40,567 nt of DNA from Porticoccus sp964608185 (GTDB taxonomy: Bacteria > Pseudomonadota > Gammaproteobacteria > Pseudomonadales > Porticoccaceae), in assembly GCA_964608185.1 (NCBI GenBank), contig CAZSMR010000007.1, positions 1-40,567 on the forward strand, given 5' to 3'. A model generated the notes under the pieces. The model had not been told where the DNA came from, made no database searches, and saw nothing but the letters and a program-made list of their open reading frames with translations. Below are positions 15,028 through 24,198 of the stretch, in pieces (the first letter of the stretch is position 1; the number at the start of each line of letters is the position of its first letter). The position numbers and the translations under genes are program-made.

Positions 15028-16356
15028 TCATTGAATTTTTAGTCGCTGCCCCGAATAAATTCTACTCTCTTTCAAATTGTTAAGCTCATTTAGTTCTTTA
15101 ACCGAAATATTATACCGTCGAGAAATTCTATAAGCTGTATCTCCAGGAGTAACAATATGAAAAGTCGGCCTGTGGATAGTTGATTTATCTGACGCTAACA
15201 AAGTACCGACAGGGTAATTATTAGAAAAGTATTCAGTTACTCCTTTAAAAATAGCCTTCGCCATTTTTTTTTGATATTTTTTATTAGCTAATTTTTTTGC
15301 TTCAGAAGGGTTTGATATGAAGCCAGTCTCTATAAGAATAGATGGTATGTCTGGAGATTTTAAAACTACAAAACCAGCCTCCTCCACACTCTTTTTATGC
15401 AATTTGGCTATGCCGCCTATAGACTTTAGAACTGAGGAACCAAGCTCCAGACTGCTATTAAGTGTAGCTGTCATAGATAGATCTAAAAGTACGCCAGCAA
15501 GCATGGGGTCTTTATCATCAAGACTAACGTTACCTGAACCTCCAATCAAATCAGTGCTATTTTCTCGTTTCGCTAAATATCTAGCGGTCTCACTAGTTGC
15601 ACCGCTTCGGGATAAAATAAATACTGATGCTCCACTTGCGCTCGATTTTTTAAAAGCATCAGCATGGATAGAAATAAATATGTCTGCACGTTTCTTGCGG
15701 GCAATCTTAGTACGCTTACGCAAGGGAATATAATAGTCACTAGATCGAATTAAAACTGCACTATAACCAGACTTTTTATCAAGTAGTTTTTTTAGCTCTC
15801 GACTAATAGCTAAGACTACATTTTTTTCCATAAGCCTTTTTGGCCCTATTGCTCCAGGATCTTCTCCACCGTGACCAGCATCAATAGCTATAAGTATTTT
15901 TCTTTGGTTATTTTTGGTTATAACAGAAGATAATTTTTTAATTTCAGCACTTTTTTTATCATAAAGATCTACTACTAACCTATTATTATATTGCTCATTA
16001 ACCCCAAGAATAAAGTCTCTAGACTCCAGAGGTTGTACCAGATCAAAAATAACTCTAAGATTATTTTTTTCTTTTTTTGTACTTCTTAGAGCAGTGATGG
16101 GCACAGAAGAGAAATCAATTTCTATAGCCTTTTTTTTAAGATTGGCATCTTCAATATCAACCACTAGTCGATCTGGATTTTTTAAAGTAGTTATCTTATA
16201 TTTTACCGATGCACTTAAATCAAATACTAGCCGTGTATGATCTGGGGCCTTCCAAACTCTTATATCATTAACTGTTGCCGCTAAACTAAATTCAGATATG
16301 CAGGCAAGCGCGAGAATTATTAATAAACTAAAAGTATTATAATATTTATTAATCAA
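15028..16356 (-). CDS. amiB: N-acetylmuramoyl-L-alanine amidase AmiB/AmiC type
   Basis: This periplasmic amidase (442 residues) cleaves the bond between N-acetylmuramate and the stem peptide to split daughter cells. The domains in order are: signal peptide 1-26 (cut after LAA or nearby), AMIN domain about 28-133 for septal peptidoglycan targeting, Amidase_3 about 153-377, and a LysM repeat 399-442 (HIVTPGDTAYRISRRYNISV). Zinc and catalytic residues visible are His162 (DAGHGGEDPG), Glu177 (LMEKNV), His231 (SIHADA) and Glu343 (IETGFISN). The EnvC/NlpD-controlled regulatory helix would lie about 260-320. It overlaps tsaE by eight bases, the usual pairing. In Pseudomonas and E. coli mutL follows; here the unit ends. 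Confidence 0.94.
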   Translation of the reverse strand: MINKYYNTFSLLIILALACISEFSLAATVNDIRVWKAPDHTRLVFDLSASVKYKITTLKNPDRLVVDIEDANLKKKAIEIDFSSVPITALRSTKKEKNNLRVIFDLVQPLESRDFILGVNEQYNNRLVVDLYDKKSAEIKKLSSVITKNNQRKILIAIDAGHGGEDPGAIGPKRLMEKNVVLAISRELKKLLDKKSGYSAVLIRSSDYYIPLRKRTKIARKKRADIFISIHADAFKKSSASGASVFILSRSGATSETARYLAKRENSTDLIGGSGNVSLDDKDPMLAGVLLDLSMTATLNSSLELGSSVLKSIGGIAKLHKKSVEEAGFVVLKSPDIPSILIETGFISNPSEAKKLANKKYQKKMAKAIFKGVTEYFSNNYPVGTLLASDKSTIHRPTFHIVTPGDTAYRISRRYNISVKELNELNNLKESRIYSGQRLKIQ

Positions 16357-16858
16357 GGTAATTTTCTCTTACTGAAATTAAGCGATCAAGAAGACCTTTT
16401 CCTACTCGGGTCTTAGATTCAATTTTTATCTCACGACCTTTATTAGTCGCGGCTATGCTTAAACACAAATCCGGTGCAGGTAGTATTCCTCTACCTCGAT
16501 CTGGCCATTCAATCAAACAGAAATCTCCTGGTTTAAAATAATCCCTGATGCCAATAAAATCTAGCTCTTCAGCGGATCCTAATCTGTATAGATCAAAATG
16601 GTGTGCTCTTATAGAGCCTTGATTATATGACTCTACCAGGTTATATGTTGGGCTTGTTACCACTCCATCATATCCAAAAGCCCTAAGAATACCCTTGCAA
16701 ATAGTCGTTTTTCCTACCCCAAGATCACCATCAAAAAAAACTAGGATAGCCTCAAGATTTTGAGCATAATCATAATTAAATAAAGTCTGACCAAGAAACT
16801 CACCAAACCTAATCATCTTCTCTTCATGAGAAATAACTTCTATAAAAAAATCTTTCAT
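16349..16858 (-). CDS. tsaE: tRNA threonylcarbamoyladenosine biosynthesis ATPase TsaE
   Basis: The product (169 residues) is the ATPase that works with TsaB-TsaD to make t6A37 in ANN-decoding tRNAs. Walker A is FFDGDLGVGKTT with Lys50. SPTYNLVESY, HHFDLYRL, LDFIGIRDYF and CLIEWPDRG are conserved TsaE blocks. Length is slightly above the usual 150-155. It is cytoplasmic. It overlaps amiB by eight bases and is divergent from queG. The nnr gene that lies between queG and tsaE in relatives is not here. Confidence 0.94.
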   Translation of the reverse strand: MKDFFIEVISHEEKMIRFGEFLGQTLFNYDYAQNLEAILVFFDGDLGVGKTTICKGILRAFGYDGVVTSPTYNLVESYNQGSIRAHHFDLYRLGSAEELDFIGIRDYFKPGDFCLIEWPDRGRGILPAPDLCLSIAATNKGREIKIESKTRVGKGLLDRLISVRENYLD

Positions 16859-16986
16859 TTATTTACCATCTGATTTAGTTAATAGCTTATGAGATATAAT
16901 AATAAATAGCGATTTATGCATAAAATTCTACTTGTTAAGAAAATATCTGGCAAAATTATACTCTAACTTAAAACAGCCGATAGATA

Positions 16987-18120
16987 ATGCAACCCAAAAC
17001 ACCTAAATTAGATTATATAAAACTTGCTGGTCAAATTAAGCTATGGGGAAGTGAGCTTGGTTTTCAGCAGGTTGCCATTACAGATATTAATTTAACTGAA
17101 ACGGGAGAAAAACTAAACAAATGGCTTGAGAGTGGCTATCACGGAGACATGAGTTGGATGGCGGCCCATGGTGAAAAACGTTACCGTCCTGAAAAGTTAT
17201 TGCCCGGGACATGCTCAGTTATTGCTGTCCGAATGAACTATCTACCACCTGATAGCAATATGATCGCTGTTCTCAAAGATAAACAAAAAGCTTATATATC
17301 TCGCTATGCTCTAGGCCGAGATTACCATAAATTAATGCGTCAGCGACTAAAAATTCTAAGTAAAAAAATTGAAGAGGTAGCTCCAGGAAATCTGATCCAG
17401 AGACCTTTTGTAGATAGCGCCCCCGTGATGGAGAAGCCTTTAGCAGAAAAAGCTGGTCTAGGATGGATGGGGAAGAATACATTAATCATCAACAGTGATG
17501 CGGGCTCATGGTTTTTTCTTGGTGAAATATATATAAGCTTACCTCTGCCCAAAGATCAGCCAGCTGAAATAAATAAATGCGGTGAATGTAAAGCATGTAT
17601 TAAAGTGTGTCCTACAGATGCTTTCCCTTCGCCCTATGTTTTGAACGCAAAAAAATGTATTTCTTACCTAACAATAGAGCACAAGGGAAGTATTCCTGAG
17701 GAGTTCCGTAAGCCTATGGGCAATCGCGTATTCGGCTGTGATGACTGTCAAGCTATTTGTCCGTGGAATAAAGAAGCTCAGACTACAAACGAAAAGGATT
17801 TTTCTCCACGCCATAATTTAGACAATCGTGAGCTTGCTGAATTATTTCTTTGGACAGAAGAAGAATTTTTGCTACATACAGAAGGATCCCCAATAAGGCG
17901 TATTGGCTATGAGCGATGGCTTAGAAATCTAGCAGTTGGACTTGGTAATGCAGCTCACTCAGAAAAAATTATCGAATCTTTAAAGGTCAGAGAACGCTTT
18001 CCTTCCAGTATCGTTCAAGAGCATGTTTCATGGGCCCTAGAACAGCATAGCAAGAAAGGTAAGAGTGGAAATACCAGAAAAAAACTACCTTCTTTAACAA
18101 TAGTGCAGATGCATGAATAA
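16987..18120 (+). CDS. queG: Epoxyqueuosine reductase QueG
   Basis: This 377-residue cobalamin and iron-sulfur enzyme performs the last step of queuosine synthesis, reducing epoxyqueuosine in tRNA to queuosine. Seen: FVDSAPVMEKPLAEKAGLGW with the active-site Asp, GKNTLIIN, and two 4Fe-4S motifs, CGECKACIKVCPTDAF and CDDCQAICPWNKEA. The C-terminus has a HEAT-like stretch (WLRNLAVGLGN). Length matches E. coli QueG (379). It is divergent from tsaE and convergent with orn, with only 20 bases between the stops. Enzymes making preQ1 and the QueA step are not in the window. Confidence 0.95.
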   Translation: MQPKTPKLDYIKLAGQIKLWGSELGFQQVAITDINLTETGEKLNKWLESGYHGDMSWMAAHGEKRYRPEKLLPGTCSVIAVRMNYLPPDSNMIAVLKDKQKAYISRYALGRDYHKLMRQRLKILSKKIEEVAPGNLIQRPFVDSAPVMEKPLAEKAGLGWMGKNTLIINSDAGSWFFLGEIYISLPLPKDQPAEINKCGECKACIKVCPTDAFPSPYVLNAKKCISYLTIEHKGSIPEEFRKPMGNRVFGCDDCQAICPWNKEAQTTNEKDFSPRHNLDNRELAELFLWTEEEFLLHTEGSPIRRIGYERWLRNLAVGLGNAAHSEKIIESLKVRERFPSSIVQEHVSWALEQHSKKGKSGNTRKKLPSLTIVQMHE

Positions 18121-18140
18121 AAAAATATTAAATTTTAGCT

Positions 18141-18731
18141 CTAAGTTTTTTCTGGAGCTTTAAAAAAAAATCTACGATAGTATATTAGCTCTGCGATAGA
18201 GTCTTTAATATCATCCATTGCCAAATGAGATCCTTTTTTCTTTAATCCACTAAGTAATTCTGGCTGCCAGCGAAGAGCAAGCTCTTTAATGCTACTAACA
18301 TCTAAATTACGATAATGAAAAAAAGCTTCAAGATTGGGCATTTCACGTGACAAGAATCGACGATCCTGACAAATGGAATTACCGCACATAGGAGATGCCC
18401 CGGAATCTATAAATTTTTCCAAAAATTTAATAGTTTTCAGCTCTGCTTCTTCACAAGATATATTGCTGTTACGCACTCGATCTACTAACCCAGAGCGGTT
18501 ATGTTGTCGAGTATTCCAGTGGTCCATGTCATCTAGGGTTTTATTGTTCTGATTTATTGCAAAAACTGGTCCTTCAGAAAGAATATTAAGGTCTTTATCA
18601 GTGACGATAGTCGCAATTTCTATAATGACGTCATTAATAGTATCTAATCCTGTCATTTCAAGATCTATCCAGACAAGATTGAGTGGATCTTTTTGTATTT
18701 CATCGGGCTTATTCATTAATGTTTTTACCAT
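18141..18731 (-). CDS. orn: Oligoribonuclease Orn
   Basis: This 196-residue DEDDh exonuclease degrades 2- to 5-nt RNAs, including pGpG from cyclic-di-GMP turnover. Motif I is VWIDLEMTGLD with the two acidic metal ligands; motif II includes GNSICQDRRFL; motif III is HLAMDDIKDSIAEL with the general-base His and last Asp. The N-terminus is about 13 residues longer than E. coli Orn, and Met6 is another possible start. Its 3' end is 20 bases from the queG stop, and it diverges from rsgA. The queG, orn and rsgA order is the usual one in Pseudomonas. Confidence 0.95.
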   Translation of the reverse strand: MVKTLMNKPDEIQKDPLNLVWIDLEMTGLDTINDVIIEIATIVTDKDLNILSEGPVFAINQNNKTLDDMDHWNTRQHNRSGLVDRVRNSNISCEEAELKTIKFLEKFIDSGASPMCGNSICQDRRFLSREMPNLEAFFHYRNLDVSSIKELALRWQPELLSGLKKKGSHLAMDDIKDSIAELIYYRRFFFKAPEKT

Positions 18732-18930
18732 TCATTAAAAACTTAGAGTTTAAAAATATCGTGTATTTTGAAGATGTAACTTTATAAAATCACAGACTGA
18801 AATCCTCGGTTTCTACCACTTCAAACCTTTATGCTATATCCTTAGCTCTTCGCAAGCCAGTAATGATAATATTATTAACTCGAAGAGTATTCCAAAATTT
18901 GATGAAAATCATTATCGAAAAGGAAAAATA

Positions 18931-19947
18931 TTGACAAAGCGCCAACTAACCAAACAACAGCGCCGGCGTATTGACCAAAATCAAGTGAATGCAAATGCCG
19001 AAATTAATGCGCTAGAAGAGGTTGACCAAGAAAAAAAATGTGGTGACGTTAACCTAGAAAAATATGGGACAGTTATAGCTAGTTATGGCAAACAAGTTGA
19101 TGTTGAAAGTACAAATACCTCAAAAAAAGAAGTCAAGCGCTGCCATCTAAGAGCCAACTTACCTGTAATTGTTTCCGGTGACAAAGTTACATGGGAAGAC
19201 CGTGGCATAAACGGAATTGTAATCGCCCAGCACCCAAGAGTGACCCAAATTTGCAGGCCTGATAATCGAGGAAGAATCCGTCCAATTGCAGCAAATATCG
19301 ACAGAATAGCTATAGTAATTGCCCCTTTCCCTGAGCCTCATTCAAATCTTATTGACCGATATATTGTTGCTTCTAAGCACCAATCGATACAACCTTTTCT
19401 TATCCTCAATAAAGCTGACCTTATTGAAACAGGTAACTCAGAAATGCTTCTCACTTTAGTGCAAAAATATAAAGAACTAGGTTATGACTATTTTTTAGTT
19501 TCTACTAAAAATGGTGATGGTATGAACAAACTTGAAACTTACTTAAAAAAATTCACTAGTGTACTGGTAGGTCAATCTGGTGTTGGTAAGTCTTCGTTGC
19601 TTAATAAATTGCTTGCTGAAGTAAAAATTACGGTCGGAGATTTATCTGAATCAAAGAAAAAAGGTAAGCATACCACCACTACTTCTCGGCTTTTTCATCT
19701 AAAAAATGGGGGAAGTGTTATAGACTCCCCAGGTATACGTGAGTTTGGATTATGGCATCTGGATTCTCATACAATTGCGGAAGGATTTATAGAATTTTCA
19801 ATCTATTTGGGAAAATGTAAATTCCGTAACTGTAATCATGAGCAAGACCTAGGTTGCGCTTTAGTTGAGGCAGTTGATGCTGGAAAAATAGAGCGCGAAA
19901 GATTTGATAGCTACCTCCATATTATCAATAGTATTAAAGTAGGATGA
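18931..19947 (+). CDS. rsgA: Ribosome small-subunit GTPase RsgA
   Basis: The product (338 residues) is a circularly permuted GTPase that checks late 30S assembly. The start is a TTG with an AAGGA SD seven bases upstream, and the encoded start (TKRQLTKQQRRRIDQNQ) aligns with the basic N-terminus of other RsgA proteins. An OB-fold covers about 40-110. The GTPase motifs come in permuted order: LNKADL (G4), STKNGDG (G5), VGQSGVGKSSLLN (G1) and DSPGIRE (G3). The C-terminal zinc finger ligands are CKFRNCNHEQDLGC. It begins the rsgA-sulfurtransferase-psd run. Non-ATG initiation may lower expression. Confidence 0.96.
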   Translation: MTKRQLTKQQRRRIDQNQVNANAEINALEEVDQEKKCGDVNLEKYGTVIASYGKQVDVESTNTSKKEVKRCHLRANLPVIVSGDKVTWEDRGINGIVIAQHPRVTQICRPDNRGRIRPIAANIDRIAIVIAPFPEPHSNLIDRYIVASKHQSIQPFLILNKADLIETGNSEMLLTLVQKYKELGYDYFLVSTKNGDGMNKLETYLKKFTSVLVGQSGVGKSSLLNKLLAEVKITVGDLSESKKKGKHTTTTSRLFHLKNGGSVIDSPGIREFGLWHLDSHTIAEGFIEFSIYLGKCKFRNCNHEQDLGCALVEAVDAGKIERERFDSYLHIINSIKVG

Positions 19948-20023
19948 TAAAGATCTAGAGATGAAATACATCTTAGGTAATAATACAATACTTATAAATT
20001 ATTGCATCAAACAGAAGGTCACT

Positions 20024-20842
20024 ATGTCAAAATTACATAACCTTATAGAACCCGAATCACTGAACACTATGCTTAACGAGCCAAATCTCCTCATTATAGA
20101 TTTATGCAATGATGGACTTTATGCTCGCAAGCATATACCTGGGGCTGTTCATATTTCTCCAAAAAAACTCTTGGCAGGCTCTTTTCCTACACCCAATAAG
20201 CTTCCTTCAATAGAGCAAATTTCAGCTATGATGAATAGTATAGGTTTGACTGAAGAAAAACATGTAGTTGCATACGATGATGAAGGTGGTGGTTGGGCTG
20301 GTAGATTCCTTTGGACTCTTGATGTAATAGGGCATAAAAATTGGTCGTACCTCAATGGGGGTCTTATTGCATGGCATAACGAAGGCCTTTCTACGACAGC
20401 CGAAGTTCCAGTAACTAATGAGACTCAACGTGATTTTAAAATAGATCGGACTCCTATTGTTGATATCGAAGAGATTATGAACTCACTAGAAAATCAAGAG
20501 CTACAAATTTGGGATGCTAGAAGTGAGGCTGAATTTACAGGTGCGACACTCTTTGCTGAAAAAGGTGGCCATATACCTGGAGCTATAAATTGTGATTGGA
20601 CAAATATGATGGATTTTAAGCGCAATCAGCGTATCCGTGATGATGCGTTAGAGGCGCTCGAGAATTTAGGACTTTCATCAAAAAAACCAACCATTACTCA
20701 CTGTCAGTCACATCATCGTTCTGGTTTCACATATATGCTTGGAAAAATCTTAGGGTTTAATAGCATACGTGCTTATGACGGCTCTTGGGCTGAGTGGGGC
20801 AATCATCCGAAAACTCCGGTAGAAGTCGAATGCAATGAGTAG
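20024..20842 (+). CDS. Two-domain sulfurtransferase (rhodanese, RhdA type)
   Basis: The product has two rhodanese domains, about 272 residues from the ATG at 20024, which has AGAAGG six bases upstream. An in-frame ATG at 19961 would add a poorly conserved tail. The N-terminal domain is inactive: at the Cys position it reads VVAYDDEGGGWAGR. The C-terminal domain has the active loop HCQSHHRSG with catalytic Cys and the C-x4-R shape. CQTHHR is the known loop of Azotobacter RhdA, so this belongs to the RhdA type rather than the CGSGVT mercaptopyruvate type. DARSEAEFTG and HIPGAINCDW are family marks. In Pseudomonas, rhdA also precedes psd. The stop overlaps psd by eight bases. Confidence 0.92.
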   Translation: MSKLHNLIEPESLNTMLNEPNLLIIDLCNDGLYARKHIPGAVHISPKKLLAGSFPTPNKLPSIEQISAMMNSIGLTEEKHVVAYDDEGGGWAGRFLWTLDVIGHKNWSYLNGGLIAWHNEGLSTTAEVPVTNETQRDFKIDRTPIVDIEEIMNSLENQELQIWDARSEAEFTGATLFAEKGGHIPGAINCDWTNMMDFKRNQRIRDDALEALENLGLSSKKPTITHCQSHHRSGFTYMLGKILGFNSIRAYDGSWAEWGNHPKTPVEVECNE

Positions 20843-21704
20843 ATTGTATTCAGAATGGTTTTCTGCAATTCAGCGCATACTTCCACAACATTTATTATCT
20901 AGAGGGGGTTCATTTTTAGCTGAAACCAAAATTCCTTGGATAAAAAATATGCTGATTTCCCTTTTTATTAGGGTTTATGATATTAATTTAGATGAAGCTA
21001 TATCAGCATCTCCACAAAGTTATATAAATTTTAATGCTTTTTTTACTAGAGAACTTAAAAAAGATGTAAGGCCAATTGATCAGAGTAATGGCTCTATTGT
21101 TTGTCCTGCCGACGGTATTATTAGTCAACTTGGAGAGATTCAACAAGGGAATATTTTTCAAGCCAAAGGTAAATACTTCTCATCTTCAGCTCTACTAGGA
21201 GCGAATGACAAATATAACAAGTGCTTCTTAAATGGCGAATTTATTACAATATATTTGTCACCAAAAGACTATCATCGTGTCCATATGCCAATTGATGGAG
21301 AGCTACTATTAACACGATATATACCTGGTAAGTTATTTTCTGTTAATTTAGCAACTACTCGTCACATAGATGGCCTGTTTTCCAGAAATGAACGCTTAGT
21401 ATGCATATTTAACACTCCAGCCGGTCTCTGTGGAATCGTTTTAGTAGGAGCAATGATGGTAGCTGGAATTGAGTCAGTTTGGCGTGGTCATTATCATCCT
21501 CAAGAACCAGCAACCTATGAAACGAACAAAAAAAGCATCATATTAAAGAAAGGTGAGGAAATGGGAAGATTTAAATTTGGCTCCACGGTGATAGTAATGT
21601 TTGAACCAAACAAAACAACGTGGTCAAAAAAATATCAGTCTGGATTAGCTACCCGTCTCGGTGAGCTAATGACAACTCATGGACCGCGTCGACAAATACC
21701 TTAA
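20835..21704 (+). CDS. psd: Phosphatidylserine decarboxylase Psd
   Basis: This inner-membrane pyruvoyl enzyme (289 residues) makes phosphatidylethanolamine. The proenzyme cuts itself at the Gly-Ser bond of the FGST motif (KFGSTVIVMF, E. coli LGST), turning Ser into pyruvate. CPADGIIS contributes the Asp and DYHRVHMP the His of the self-cleavage triad. FNAFFTREL near the start is typical. The ATG overlaps the sulfurtransferase stop. The last 56 bases overlap the end of hemE on the other strand, and the final residues (THGPRRQIP) run past the usual family end, so the overlap comes from a short C-terminal extension. Confidence 0.95.
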   Translation: MSRLYSEWFSAIQRILPQHLLSRGGSFLAETKIPWIKNMLISLFIRVYDINLDEAISASPQSYINFNAFFTRELKKDVRPIDQSNGSIVCPADGIISQLGEIQQGNIFQAKGKYFSSSALLGANDKYNKCFLNGEFITIYLSPKDYHRVHMPIDGELLLTRYIPGKLFSVNLATTRHIDGLFSRNERLVCIFNTPAGLCGIVLVGAMMVAGIESVWRGHYHPQEPATYETNKKSIILKKGEEMGRFKFGSTVIVMFEPNKTTWSKKYQSGLATRLGELMTTHGPRRQIP

Positions 21705-22716
21705 CATTTTCGGGAGAAACATCAGGTGTTACGCCATGACCAAGGTTGAAAACATGGCCGCTACCACTTCCGAACTGCATCAATATATTCTGAACCTCTT
21801 CTCTTATTCGCTTTGGAGTTGCACGAAGAACTGCTGGATCCATATTTCCCTGTAAGGCAACTTTATTACCTACTCTTTGGCGCGCATGTCCAATATGGAC
21901 TGTCCAGTCAAGGCCAACTGCATCGCATCCAGTTTCCACAATACTCTCTAACCATTGGCCGCCGCCTTTTGTAAACAAAATTATAGGAATTTTTCTATTT
22001 TCATTTTTTCTAATTAAGCCGCAGACAATTTTATCCAAATACTTCAATGAAAATTCCTCGAAAGCATTATGTGAAATGGCCCCGCCCCAAGTATCAAAAA
22101 CTTGCACAGCTTGCGCGCCAGCTTTTATTTGCGCATTCAGGTAAGCAATAACCGAATCAGCAAGAGTATCGAGCAACTGATGCATCAACTCTGGCTGGTT
22201 GTACATCATATTTTTTGAAAGCAAAAAATCTCGGCTAGCTTTTCCTTCGATCATATATGTAGCTAACGTCCAAGGACTGCCGGAAAATCCTATTAATGGT
22301 ACGCGCCCATTGAGCTCTCGCCTTATAGTAGAAACTGCCTCAACCACGTAAGGAAGGTCCTTATAAGGGTCTATGACAGATAACTGATTGATATCCTTTT
22401 CAGTTCTAACTGGATTACGAAAACGAGGACCTTCACCTGATTCAAAGAAGACTCCTAAACCCATAGCGTCAGGTATGGTTAAAATATCTGAGAATAATAT
22501 AGCAGCATCCAGATTATAGCGCTCCAAAGGCTGCAAAGTTACCTCGCAAGCTCTCTCCGGATTGGTGCAAAGTGCCATAAAATTTCCAGCTTTAGCACGC
22601 ACTTTTCTATATTCAGGAAGATAACGACCAGCTTGGCGCATCATCCAAACAGGAGTCATATCTACATTTTTTCGCATCAACGCACGAAGAAAACGATCAT
22701 TTTTAAGTTCCAGCAT
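21649..22716 (-). CDS. hemE: Uroporphyrinogen decarboxylase HemE
   Basis: The product (355 residues; E. coli 354) removes four carboxyls from uroporphyrinogen III to give coproporphyrinogen III. The signature TPVWMMRQAGRYLPEYRKVR near the start carries the substrate-binding Arg residues. FSDILTIPDAMGL holds the key Asp; FSGSPWTLATYMIEG, VQVFDTWGG and FNLGHGVTPD are conserved. It is cytoplasmic. It lies 12 bases after gltD on the same strand with weak SD, so it is probably expressed with gltBD; gltB-gltD-hemE is the order in Pseudomonas. The 3' end overlaps psd by 56 bp. Confidence 0.96.
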   Translation of the reverse strand: MLELKNDRFLRALMRKNVDMTPVWMMRQAGRYLPEYRKVRAKAGNFMALCTNPERACEVTLQPLERYNLDAAILFSDILTIPDAMGLGVFFESGEGPRFRNPVRTEKDINQLSVIDPYKDLPYVVEAVSTIRRELNGRVPLIGFSGSPWTLATYMIEGKASRDFLLSKNMMYNQPELMHQLLDTLADSVIAYLNAQIKAGAQAVQVFDTWGGAISHNAFEEFSLKYLDKIVCGLIRKNENRKIPIILFTKGGGQWLESIVETGCDAVGLDWTVHIGHARQRVGNKVALQGNMDPAVLRATPKRIREEVQNILMQFGSGSGHVFNLGHGVTPDVSPENVKVFVDAVHELSLAHRDG

Positions 22717-22728
22717 ATGGAAGAGTCT

Positions 22729-24198
22729 CTAGATTTTTAGGTAGTCGAGAATACCTTCGCCAGCCTGACGACCTTCCCAGATAGCAGTCACAACTAAGTC
22801 AGATCCACGCACCATATCACCACCAGCAAATACCTTAGGATTTGTAGTCTGAAATTTAAACTGCTGTTCTTCAGGGGCAATAACTCCCTCCCAGTCGTTT
22901 AGATCAACACCGAGACTTGACATCCATGGCGCAGGGTTAGGTTTAAAGCCAAATGCGATCAATACAATGTCTGCTGGTAATATCTCTTCGCTACCAGGTA
23001 CCGGAATTGGTCGACGACGCCCATTATCATCAGGATCACCTAATTTAGTGGTTATCACCTTGATACCTTCAACTTTATCAGTCCCGACAATTTCGACAGG
23101 CTGCCTGTTGAATAGGAAGTTTACTCCTTCTTCTTGTGCATTTTTAACTTCTCTTCGGGAACCCGGCATATTTTCTTGGTCACGACGATAAGCGCAGGAT
23201 ACTTTTGATGCGCCCTGTCTTATTGATGTTCGATTACAGTCCATAGCAGTATCACCACCACCAAGAACAACTACTCGCTTATCAGCTACGCTTATAAAAT
23301 CGGCAGGATTCTTTTCCCAGCCCATATTTTTATTCACATTAGATATAAGAAACGGCAATGCATCATGAACACCCGGAAGATCTTCTCCTGGAAAACTGCC
23401 TTTCATTGACTTATAGGTTCCCATACCTAAGAAAATAGCGTCAAAATCATTCGTTAGCTCCTCAATTTTTATATCTACACCAATTTGAGTATTTAACTTA
23501 AACTCAACGCCCATGCCTTCAAAAATTTTTCGACGTTGTTGCATAATTGATTTTTCTAACTTAAATTCCGGAATACCAAAAGTTAACAAACCTCCAATTT
23601 CTGGATAACGGTCAAAAACAACTGGTTTTACTCCATTACGAACAAGTATGTCGGCACATCCTAGTCCTGCTGGACCAGCACCAATAACTGCAACTTTTTT
23701 ATCGGTCCAAGTAACCTTTGACATATCTGGTCGCCAACCCATAGCAAATGCAGTATCTGTAATATACTTCTCAGCATTCCCAATTGTTACTGCACCAAAC
23801 TCCTCATTAAGAGTACAAGCTCCCTCGCACAGACGATCTTGAGGACAAACTCGTCCACATACTTCAGGTAATGTATTGGTAGAATGGCACAATTCTGCCG
23901 CTTCAAGAATATTGCCATCAGACAACAATTTTAGCCAATTTGGTATGTAATTATGGACTGGGCACTTCCATTCACAATAAGGGTTACCACAATCCAAGCA
24001 ACGATGTGCTTGATTGCAAGCATCTTTACCTTCGGTAGGCTGGTATATCTCAACGAACTCTTTGGTGCGACTTTGCATATCCTTTGTTTCTGGATCATGC
24101 CTATCAACCTGAACAAACTGGAAATCGTTATTTAATCTTTCATCCATAAGCGTAAACTCTTTAACATCAGACTTAGGGTTTTCATTTTTTCTAATCAT
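22729..24198 (-). CDS. gltD: Glutamate synthase small subunit GltD
   Basis: This 489-residue FAD subunit passes electrons from NADPH to GltB. N-terminal cysteines for the 4Fe-4S clusters occur in AHRCLDCGNPYCEWKCPVHN and CGRVCPQDRLCEGAC. The FAD loop is VAVIGAGPAGLGCADIL and the NADPH loop VVVLGGGDTAMDCNRT. AGGDMVRGSDLVVTAIWEGR near the end is characteristic. It is about 17 residues longer than E. coli GltD at the N-terminus; an in-frame Met18 could be the real start, but the ATGA overlap with gltB supports the annotated one. It is followed by hemE. Confidence 0.96.
   Translation of the reverse strand: MIRKNENPKSDVKEFTLMDERLNNDFQFVQVDRHDPETKDMQSRTKEFVEIYQPTEGKDACNQAHRCLDCGNPYCEWKCPVHNYIPNWLKLLSDGNILEAAELCHSTNTLPEVCGRVCPQDRLCEGACTLNEEFGAVTIGNAEKYITDTAFAMGWRPDMSKVTWTDKKVAVIGAGPAGLGCADILVRNGVKPVVFDRYPEIGGLLTFGIPEFKLEKSIMQQRRKIFEGMGVEFKLNTQIGVDIKIEELTNDFDAIFLGMGTYKSMKGSFPGEDLPGVHDALPFLISNVNKNMGWEKNPADFISVADKRVVVLGGGDTAMDCNRTSIRQGASKVSCAYRRDQENMPGSRREVKNAQEEGVNFLFNRQPVEIVGTDKVEGIKVITTKLGDPDDNGRRRPIPVPGSEEILPADIVLIAFGFKPNPAPWMSSLGVDLNDWEGVIAPEEQQFKFQTTNPKVFAGGDMVRGSDLVVTAIWEGRQAGEGILDYLKI

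Noticed and set aside
18125..18165. Hairpin between queG and orn as a two-way terminator
   Set aside because: AGCTC/GAGCT gives only five pairs around a 13-base loop, with mismatches beyond and no clean T-run directly after it.
23931..24135. Short open frames on both strands within gltD
   Set aside because: They overlap a well conserved gltD segment with its iron-sulfur cysteines and have no recognisable motif of their own.
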